A DNA stretch of 55,234 bases from Candidatus Alcium sp. F082 (GTDB taxonomy: Bacteria > Bacteroidota > Bacteroidia > Bacteroidales > F082): contig LPNG01000001.1 of assembly GCA_001543395.1 (NCBI GenBank), positions 32,526 through 87,759 of the forward strand, read 5' to 3'. The translations under genes and the position numbers were made by a program. This document shows positions 1-6,340 of this stretch, in pieces. A model generated the notes under the pieces. It was not told the DNA's origin and did not search any database. It saw nothing but the letters and a program-made list of their open reading frames with translations. Each line of letters opens with the position of its first letter. Position 1 is the first letter of the stretch.

Positions 1-384
1 GCCAAAAAGGAATGTCAGGTTGTTCCATTGAAAGTCAATGGTTTGCTTCAGTTTGCCGATCTTGACAACCGCGAAATTGTGGAAATCGGTCCCGACTTCA
101 AGATTGCGAAAAGACAACCTTTGAAAATCACTTCTGGAGAAAAACAGTTCCAAAACGAGTTCCTCACCGACAAAGCAACTGGCAAAACCTATGGGCTTTT
201 TGTAGACAACGGAATGAATCATCTCGGTATCTACGACCCCGAAGCGGGAACAGTTGGCATGGGACAAAAGGCCAGCAAAAAGATTTTTCCAAGGGTATTC
301 AAGGTGCATGGCGGCTATGCCTACAGCGTGTTTTTCGATTCGGGGAGCAACCGCGGAGTGATTAGTCGGATGAAAATCGAGTGA
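1..384 (+). CDS. C-terminal part of an unrecognised, probably secreted protein
   Basis: The reading frame is open from the first base, so the true start lies upstream of the window and the TTG at 28 is probably internal. About 127 residues are visible. They contain alternating short hydrophobic stretches and turns rich in Gly, Asp and Asn, ending in RMKIE, which resembles the last blades of a beta-propeller-like protein such as the one at 15147-16334. That resemblance is by eye only. No catalytic motif is seen and no function is proposed. Confidence 0.6.
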   Translation, partial: AKKECQVVPLKVNGLLQFADLDNREIVEIGPDFKIAKRQPLKITSGEKQFQNEFLTDKATGKTYGLFVDNGMNHLGIYDPEAGTVGMGQKASKKIFPRVFKVHGGYAYSVFFDSGSNRGVISRMKIE

Positions 385-413
385 TCTTTCCCACGCAAAA
401 TACGTTATTTTAG

Positions 414-500
414 CACGCAGAATACGCAGAACTATGGGAAGCCTTCTGGACGCTGTTTTGCATCGCTTTGCGCTTCTGCGTTTTCTGCGATTTCTGCGTG
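414..500. repeat. Dispersed 87-bp palindromic element, copy 1 (inverted)
   Basis: The element is bounded by CACGCAGAA (414-422) and its reverse complement TTCTGCGTG (492-500). Its interior contains GCATCGCTTTGCGCTTC, the reverse complement of the interior of the copies at 46199-46285 and 51198-51283, so this copy is inverted relative to them. It fills most of the gap between the first partial gene and malQ. Confidence 0.75.
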
Positions 501-511
501 AAATAAATTCA

Positions 512-519
512 TAATTTTG
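512..519 (+). promoter_or_regulatory. Putative -7 box (TAATTTTG) of malQ
   Basis: This matches the Bacteroidota -7 consensus TAnnTTTG. It ends only 4 bases before the malQ ATG at 524, so a transcript from this box would have almost no 5' leader. Confidence 0.45.
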
Positions 520-667
520 CGGCATGAAAACCCTATTCAGATTAAGATACGACAGCCGCTGGGGCGAGGAAATGTTCCTCACAGGAAACACCTCAGAGTT
601 AGGAAATTGGAACACCAACAAGGCCGTTCCGATGGAATATGTTGGGCCGGGGATTTGGTCTGCCTCT

Positions 668-740
668 GTAGAGACGTTGCGTGCAACGTCTAATCGTCAA
701 ACAAACAATGCCAGTGAGACGTTGCGCGCAACGTCTCTAC
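668..740. repeat. Palindromic repeat inside the malQ CBM20 coding region
   Basis: Two palindromes lie 24 bases apart: AGACGTTGC-GT-GCAACGTCT (672-691) and a perfect 22-base one built on GAGACGTTGC (716-737). The outer flanks GTAGAGACG and CGTCTCTAC make the whole block an inverted repeat. It is read through in frame and adds roughly 25 residues with the repeated motif ETLRATS to the CBM20 domain. It belongs to the same GTAGAGACG family as the palindrome at 18038-18065. Confidence 0.85.
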
Positions 741-1090
741 AAACGGTGGAATACAAATATTTCATCCGCGAAAACGACCAAATCCGTTGGGAGGACGGCC
801 CCAACCGTATCCTGCCCGAAGGCAAAGACCGAAAGGCGTGGCCGTGCCGCTGTTTAGCCTGCGTACGGAGAACAATTTCGGCATCGGCGAATATGCCGAC
901 CTGCCGAAGTTGGGCGACTGGTGCGTGGCCAATGGACTGAAAATCATACAAATCCTTCCCATCAACGACACGACAGCGCATTATGACTGGCGTGATTCCT
1001 ATCCTTATAATGCCATTTCGGCTTTTGCACTGAATCCGATTTATTTGAACATTGAACAACTGTGGGCTTTCCCACCTATAGATTCGCTTC

Positions 1091-1151
1091 GGATTTTGAA
1101 GGCATGTCATACCGAGCCATCAGGCGAAGCGTATCTATGCCTTCAAAATCC
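1091..1151. repeat. Palindromic repeat inside the malQ GH77 coding region
   Basis: The perfect 15-base arms GGATTTTGAAGGCAT (1091-1105) and ATGCCTTCAAAATCC (1137-1151) flank a 31-base loop. The loop carries GTCATACCGAGCC and GGCGAAGCG, a wording I associate with dispersed repeats in Bacteroidota genomes. It is translated in frame and adds a Cys-rich stretch where GH77 relatives have a short helix linker. Confidence 0.8.
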
Positions 1152-2547
1152 TCGGAAATGCTTTGCATTCGACGAAGTCAATGACATAGGTGGAAAAGCT
1201 ACATCTTTCAAACGGACGCGAACAATCCTCAACAAAGAAGAATCCGTCAATTATCCCAAGGTGCTGAAAGCCAAATGGAAATATTTCCAAATCGCTTTCG
1301 AGCAGCAATGGGACTCTTTGAAAGAAACCACTGAATTCCAGCAGTTTGTCAAGGAAAACGAAGACTGGCTCCACGACTATGCCCAATTTTGCGCCAAGCG
1401 CGACGGCAACGGCACGGAAATCCACCTGTTCCTGCAATACCACTGCGACAAGCAACTATGCAAGGCCGTCCGCGCCTTGCACGACAAAGGCTTGCTGTTG
1501 AAAGGCGACATCCCCATCGGGGTGAATCCCAAAGGCGTGGACGTGAAATCGCATCCCGACCTGTTCAACCTCGATGTGCAAGTCGGTGCCCCGCCCGATG
1601 ACTTCGCCGCCGAAGGACAAAACTGGGGTTTTCCGTCATACAACTGGGAGGCGATGTCGAAGGACGGCTACGCCTGGTGGCAACGCCGCCTGCAAGTGAT
1701 GAGTCGCTACTTCGACGCCTACCGCATCGACCATATCTTAGGCTTCTTCCGCATTTGGGAAATACCGAAAACCGTCAAGTCGGGCTTGATGGGGCATTTC
1801 ACTCCTGCCCTACCGTTGAGCATTGAAGAGATCGAAGACCAAGGCTTCCATTTCGTTAAAAGCAAGCATGCGAAGAAAGGTGTTGACACCTTTTTCATCC
1901 CTGCACCAGACGAGAAAGACAAATATATCCCTCGCATTGAATTGCACAAAACCAAAGCCTACCAAAGCCTCAGCGAGGAGCAAAAACAAGCTATCAATGC
2001 CATTTACGAGGACTTTTATTTCCACCGCCATAATGACTATTGGAAGCAGAAAGCCTTGGAAAAACTGCCCGCTCTCATCAATGCGACACCAATGATTGCC
2101 TGCGGCGAAGACCTCGGCATGATTCCCGCCTGTGTGCCTGAAGTGATGCAACAATTGGGCATCATGAGCCTTGAGGTGCAACGCATGCCCAAGGTGCTTG
2201 GCCATCAGTTTGTGCAGACCGAAGACCTGCCCGAAAACTGCGTCTACACCACAGGAACCCACGACATGTCTACCCTGCGCGGCTGGCTGGCCGAAGACCG
2301 TGTGCGTACCCGCCAGTTCCTCGACAGCCTCGACCTCGACGACCGCAAAGTCACCGCCAAGACCCTCAAAAAGATACTGGAAAAGCATTTTGACAGCCCC
2401 TCAAAGTGGAACATCTACCCCCTGCAAGACCTTTTGGACTTGAACGAAAAGAATTGGTCACCCAACCCTGCGGATGACCAAATCAATGTTCCCTCCAACG
2501 CTAAAAACCAATGGAAATGGCGGATGCGAATGAATTTGGAAACTTTA

Positions 2548-2580
2548 TTGTAGCCAATCCGACAAAAAACCTTACCTTTG
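2548..2580 (+). promoter_or_regulatory. Putative promoter of deoC
   Basis: The -7 box TACCTTTG is at 2573-2580 with a possible -33 TTG at 2548-2550 (22-base spacer). The box ends 19 bases before the deoC ATG. The malQ stop falls inside this region, so deoC can be transcribed independently of the damaged malQ. Confidence 0.45.
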
Positions 2581-2599
2581 AAGCCTAAATCACACCACC

Positions 2600-3436
2600 A
2601 TGAAATTCAAACCCTACAACCATAGCGAAGCCGCGCTCAACGAGCGCATCGCATTGATTCTCAACGAGGAGAAGAAAAAAGGTCACGAGAAGGAAGCCCT
2701 GCGCACCATCTTCCAAAGCATCGACTTCACCACCTTGGAAGCTTTCGACAACGAAGCCAAGATCAAGGACTTCTGCGACAAGGCCCTGGCCTTCCCGAAG
2801 CAGAAACCACACCTCAGCGTGCCCGCCATCTGCATCTACAGTCCATTCATCCGTCAGGCCAAGAAACAGCTTGAAGGTAGCGGCATTCGTGTGGCCACAG
2901 TGGCATGCGCCTTCCCTTCGGGCATGATGCCCTTCGACCTAAAGGTTAAAGAGGTGGAATATTGCGTCAACGAAGGCGCCGACGAGGTGGACATGGTCAT
3001 CTCACGCGGCACGTTCCTTGCAGGTCGCTACGACGAGGTCTTCAACGAAATCAAGACCATCAAAGAGACCTGCGGCAACAATGCCAAACTGAAAGTCATC
3101 CTCGAGACTGGCGAACTAAAAACTGTAGAAAACATCCGCAAGGCCAGCGAACTTGCCATCCTCGCGGGTGCCGACTTCATCAAGACCTCGACAGGCAAGG
3201 TGCCGGTGGCCGCCACCCCACTCGCTGCCATCGTTATGATCGACACCATCAAGGAATACTATGAGGCCACGGGCAAGAAGGTTGGCTTCAAACCTGCGGG
3301 CGGCATGAAGGTGCCGGACGATGCCCTCACCTACTACTATCTCGTGAAAAACATCCTCGGCGAGCAGTGGCTCAACCCGAACCTCTTCCGCGTAGGCACA
3401 AGCCGCCTGGCAGGATTGATTTTGGAACAATTATAA
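2600..3436 (+). CDS. deoC: Deoxyribose-phosphate aldolase
   Basis: This cytosolic enzyme cleaves 2-deoxyribose-5-phosphate to glyceraldehyde-3-phosphate and acetaldehyde in deoxynucleoside catabolism. The 278-residue TIM-barrel protein contains the Schiff-base motif FIKTSTGK with the lysine at residue 195. It also has GADEVDMVI and GFKPAGGMK, the latter carrying the second conserved lysine. It is complete and close to usual family length. The ATG at 2600 follows a good -7 box. The OsmC-like gene starts 11 bases after its stop, suggesting a short operon with the next two genes. Confidence 0.95.
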   Translation: MKFKPYNHSEAALNERIALILNEEKKKGHEKEALRTIFQSIDFTTLEAFDNEAKIKDFCDKALAFPKQKPHLSVPAICIYSPFIRQAKKQLEGSGIRVATVACAFPSGMMPFDLKVKEVEYCVNEGADEVDMVISRGTFLAGRYDEVFNEIKTIKETCGNNAKLKVILETGELKTVENIRKASELAILAGADFIKTSTGKVPVAATPLAAIVMIDTIKEYYEATGKKVGFKPAGGMKVPDDALTYYYLVKNILGEQWLNPNLFRVGTSRLAGLILEQL

Positions 3437-3447
3437 AAACTCTTAAT

Positions 3448-3858
3448 ATGGCAACCATTAAAGGAACATACAAAGGCAATCTCCGTAATGAGATGACCCA
3501 CGTGCAGTCGGGCAACACCATCCTCACCGACGCACCCACCGACAACCACGGCAAAGGCGAAGCCTTCTCGCCCACCGACCTCGCCTGCGCAGCCCTCGCC
3601 GGCTGCATGATGACCATCATGGGCATCAGTGCGCAAGGCCACAAATTCGACATCGACGGCACCACCTACACGGTGAAAAAGACCATGAACGCCGACCCGC
3701 GCCGCATCGGACAGATCGACATCGTGTTCAACTTCCCCGCAAAGGAATACACCGAGAAGCAGAAAGCCCTCTTGTGGGCTGCCGCTGAGAGCTGCCCCGT
3801 AGGCCGTTCGCTGCACCCCGATGTCATCGTCAACATCACCATGAACTTCCAAGCCTGA
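3448..3858 (+). CDS. OsmC family protein (peroxiredoxin-like)
   Basis: This 136-residue protein has the two conserved cysteine motifs of the OsmC/Ohr superfamily: one in AALAGCMMTIMGI and one in ESCPVGRSLHP. Members reduce organic or hydroperoxides with a pair of cysteines, usually in the cytosol; the physiological substrate cannot be told here. The ATG at 3448 is preferred over a longer open frame that would run back into deoC. It sits 11 bases after deoC and its stop overlaps the next start as TGATG. Confidence 0.88.
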   Translation: MATIKGTYKGNLRNEMTHVQSGNTILTDAPTDNHGKGEAFSPTDLACAALAGCMMTIMGISAQGHKFDIDGTTYTVKKTMNADPRRIGQIDIVFNFPAKEYTEKQKALLWAAAESCPVGRSLHPDVIVNITMNFQA

Positions 3859-4106
3859 TGAGATACACCTATAGAACCCAAGGCACTTGCAGCCAAGCCA
3901 TCGAGTTTGAAATCGAGGATGGCATATTGAAAAATGTACAGTTCTATGGTGGCTGCAATGGCAACACACAAGGCGTGAGCGCTCTAGTGGAAGGCATGAA
4001 AGTAGAGGATGTGCTGCAACGCCTCGAAGGCATCCGCTGCGGCTTCAAAAACACCTCATGCCCCGACCAGCTGTGCAGGGCGATACGTCAGGCCATGGAG
4101 CAATAA
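3858..4106 (+). CDS. TSCPD domain-containing protein (TIGR03905-like)
   Basis: This small 82-residue protein carries the TSCPD signature near its C-terminus (NTSCPDQLCRAI) and conserved cysteines in FYGGCNGNTQG. The domain is also found at the C-terminus of some ribonucleotide reductases, but the role of the stand-alone form is not established. Its ATG overlaps the stop of the OsmC-like gene by one base, so translation is probably coupled. The gene ends 12 bases before the convergent GH16 gene. Confidence 0.85.
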   Translation: MRYTYRTQGTCSQAIEFEIEDGILKNVQFYGGCNGNTQGVSALVEGMKVEDVLQRLEGIRCGFKNTSCPDQLCRAIRQAMEQ

Positions 4107-4117
4107 ACTGGTCGCAC

Positions 4118-5638
4118 TCAGAAATGGTAACGCTGTCGATGCACAGCTATCTTTTCCTTGAAATTGGCCAAACGCGAACCGGCTTCCGATAAGGCATCCG
4201 GCAAACCTTCATTGTTTGTCACTTTACCCGCACTACCTCCGCGCCAAAAGCGCTCAGAGAAAGCCATCAAAGCTTCCAATTCCTCATCCCCGAATTCTTT
4301 CAAAGAGAGGAAGCCACCTTGGCCAATAGCCATCTTTGAGAAAACACCATTCACTAGGGGAAACTGCGCATTGTTGCTCAACAAAAACAAACCAACATCA
4401 GCCACATTGGGGATATCGTCAACCATTTTGATGCCCAAGTCACTGGCGTATTCCCTTAGATTGTCGATTTCCTCTTCAGAGCATTTTCCCTTGCCGCTCC
4501 ATTGCAGGTAATTCAACTTATAGAATGACATCACGTCCAACATCCTTTTTATCTCGTTGAATGTCAGTTTTTCGCTGTATCTATCAAGGCTGATGCCACG
4601 ATAAGGACAAGCCGGCTGGTCATAAAAATCAACGTTAGCAATCTTCCCGTCCTCACCAATGAGCTGGCTAAGGGTGCTTTGTGCCCAAACCAAATTGCCT
4701 GAAACGATGGCCTTACCCCGTCGGGTGATGATGTGGTACTCGTCGGGATCGTCGAAAGTCTCCTCGGCATTGACCACCATCTTCTTAAACGGATATCTCC
4801 TCCTCGTAAATTGCTGATAATCTTTCGGTTCAGGAATCACATCGGTCTTCGTATCCAACTCATAGTAACGCACATAATCGATGCGTAGTTCTACAGGCAA
4901 CTTGGCCGTGTCGATATAGGGCGAGCGATCGTAACCCAGCTGCGCATCCAAAATCAGGAAATAATCGTGCTGGCTGAAGGGAAACTGACCATTGGCCCCA
5001 TCGCGAAAACGCGGATAGTTCAGCGTCTTGCGACCGTTCACATAGAAGACCAGGCTGTCGTAAAAACGCTCCAAAGCATAGGTGTTGTACTCTCCCTCGT
5101 TATATTTTGGATAGACCACCTGAGAAGGTCGGTTGCGTTTGCGCAGGTTGACCGTATAGTGGCTGTGCACCGTTTGGTTCACCGTAGGATTGCTCCTGAA
5201 ATGCTCCATGATGTCAATCTCTCCGCCATGAGGCCAATCCAAAGCCTGACTGGTTTGAGGCAACATCCAGATGGCAGGCCAAAAGCCCTGTGCCACGTCG
5301 AACTTGGCACGTACCTCCAACCTCCCAAAGCCAAAGGATTTCTTATGTTTGCTCCAAACGCCGCCCGTCAGAAAAGGGGCTTTATCGTTGGGCATGAAGT
5401 CATTCACCATGCCTCGCAACACCAGGGACCCATCGTCGAAGGCATAGAGCGTGTCGGCCGACGACATGTGGACGGCCCATTCCGACCTACCCCGCCATAT
5501 CTTCGACCAAACCTTGGTATCTAGAACGTCGCCATTGAATTCATCGTTCCACATCAAGGCATAACGGCGATGCTCCTGTGCCGAAATCGAACCAGCTAAA
5601 CAACTGAATATCAATAAAGTAATTAAACACCTCTTCAT
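4118..5638 (-). CDS. Secreted GH16 glycoside hydrolase with a GH20-like C-terminal remnant
   Basis: The 506-residue protein starts with a signal peptide (residues 1-20, ending SISAQ). Residues about 25-270 form a GH16 beta-glucanase-type domain with the catalytic motif GGEIDIMEH near residue 140, supplying nucleophile and acid/base glutamates. Family substrates are beta-1,3(4)-glucans or galactans; which one is not clear. Residues about 300-480 look like pieces of a GH20 hexosaminidase: an N-terminal domain stretch, then YRGISLDRY...EIKRMLDVMSFYKLNYLQW near 345, then a late FSERFW motif near 458. The central GH20 region with the catalytic Asp-Glu pair is missing, so the tail is probably not a hexosaminidase and may bind carbohydrate. 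It is transcribed alone, convergent with the TSCPD gene. Confidence 0.8.
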   Translation of the reverse strand: MKRCLITLLIFSCLAGSISAQEHRRYALMWNDEFNGDVLDTKVWSKIWRGRSEWAVHMSSADTLYAFDDGSLVLRGMVNDFMPNDKAPFLTGGVWSKHKKSFGFGRLEVRAKFDVAQGFWPAIWMLPQTSQALDWPHGGEIDIMEHFRSNPTVNQTVHSHYTVNLRKRNRPSQVVYPKYNEGEYNTYALERFYDSLVFYVNGRKTLNYPRFRDGANGQFPFSQHDYFLILDAQLGYDRSPYIDTAKLPVELRIDYVRYYELDTKTDVIPEPKDYQQFTRRRYPFKKMVVNAEETFDDPDEYHIITRRGKAIVSGNLVWAQSTLSQLIGEDGKIANVDFYDQPACPYRGISLDRYSEKLTFNEIKRMLDVMSFYKLNYLQWSGKGKCSEEEIDNLREYASDLGIKMVDDIPNVADVGLFLLSNNAQFPLVNGVFSKMAIGQGGFLSLKEFGDEELEALMAFSERFWRGGSAGKVTNNEGLPDALSEAGSRLANFKEKIAVHRQRYHF

Positions 5639-5708
5639 AACACGTTTATTTCAGCGTGTAAAAATACAAATTTCCGCCTAGCATTGAGGCTTTCTCGGCC
5701 GAGTTTCT

Positions 5709-5716
5709 TACTTTTG
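5709..5716 (+). promoter_or_regulatory. Putative -7 box (TACTTTTG) of 5-formyl-THF cyclo-ligase
   Basis: This matches TAnnTTTG, 17 bases before the ATG at 5734, in the divergent gap with the GH16 gene. Confidence 0.5.
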
Positions 5717-5733
5717 CCAAAAATTTCAGAAGC

Positions 5734-6258
5734 ATGGAGAAAAAAGAACTGCGCGCCCACATCAAGGCCTTGAAGAAACAGCACACCAAAGAGCAGCTGA
5801 TGGAACAGTCGGAGAAGATCCTAGCCAAGTTGGAACAACACCCCGACTTCATCAAAGCCGAAAGGGTCATGCTATACAGCGCCTTGCCCGACGAGGTGCA
5901 AACCCAGGCATTCCTTGAGAAATGGCATTTGAAGAAACAGATTATCCTCCCCACTGTCGTTGGCGACGACATCGTCCCTGTGGAATACGGCAAGGACACC
6001 GCTTTTGCTGTGGGCGACTTCAACATCCTGGAACCGCAGAACGAACCCTATCAAGGGGGCTTCGACCTCATCATCGTCCCTGGCGTGGCCTTCGACCGCA
6101 AGGGCAACCGCATAGGCCGTGGACGCGGCTATTACGACCGCTTCCTCTGCCAGCATCTCGACGTGAAACGCATCGGCATCTGTTTCGACTTCCAACTGGT
6201 CGAAGAGGTGCCCACCGAGCCCATGGACATCCGTATGGACGAAGTCATTTCACTCTAA
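5734..6258 (+). CDS. fau: 5-formyltetrahydrofolate cyclo-ligase
   Basis: It converts 5-formyl-THF and ATP to 5,10-methenyl-THF in cytosolic one-carbon metabolism. The 174-residue protein has the family's basic N-terminus (EKKELRAHIKALKK). It also has the late motifs DLIIVPGVAFDRKGNRIGRGRGYYDRFL, split here as the Asp/Val-rich strand and GRGRGYYDRF, which form the folate and nucleotide site. Length is typical. The ATG follows a clear -7 box; the next gene has its own promoter. Confidence 0.93.
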   Translation: MEKKELRAHIKALKKQHTKEQLMEQSEKILAKLEQHPDFIKAERVMLYSALPDEVQTQAFLEKWHLKKQIILPTVVGDDIVPVEYGKDTAFAVGDFNILEPQNEPYQGGFDLIIVPGVAFDRKGNRIGRGRGYYDRFLCQHLDVKRIGICFDFQLVEEVPTEPMDIRMDEVISL

Positions 6259-6304
6259 ATTGTGAATTCTTTTCCATAATGCACGAGCATTCCGATATTT
6301 TTCC

Positions 6305-6312
6305 TATTTTTG
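6305..6312 (+). promoter_or_regulatory. Putative -7 box (TATTTTTG) of the protease cluster
   Basis: This matches TAnnTTTG, 28 bases before the C10 peptidase ATG at 6341. No equally clear box precedes the second peptidase gene, so the first two may share this promoter. Confidence 0.5.
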
Positions 6313-6340
6313 AAGCCTTTAATTCAACATCAAATAGTCT

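Larger units (their letters stand above)
524..2553 (+). pseudogene. malQ: 4-alpha-glucanotransferase (amylomaltase, GH77) with CBM20, frameshifted
   Basis: This enzyme class transfers alpha-1,4-glucan segments during maltodextrin and glycogen metabolism. An N-terminal starch-binding CBM20 domain is read from the ATG at 524 (it ends near the WEDGPNR motif). The GH77 domain is read one frame over from about 830 (GVAVPLFSLR) to the stop at 2551. The frame change falls between about 810 and 838 and equals a one-base loss; no initiation site explains a separate downstream gene. GH77 motifs are intact: RIDHILGF with the nucleophile Asp, GEDLG with the acid/base Glu, and TGTHDMSTLRGW. Bacteroidota relatives as I recall them carry two CBM20 domains; here the second is missing, so an internal deletion may have caused the shift. 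Two palindromic inserts (668-740 and 1091-1151) lie in frame inside the coding region. It is either a real pseudogene or a single-base assembly error. Confidence 0.8.
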
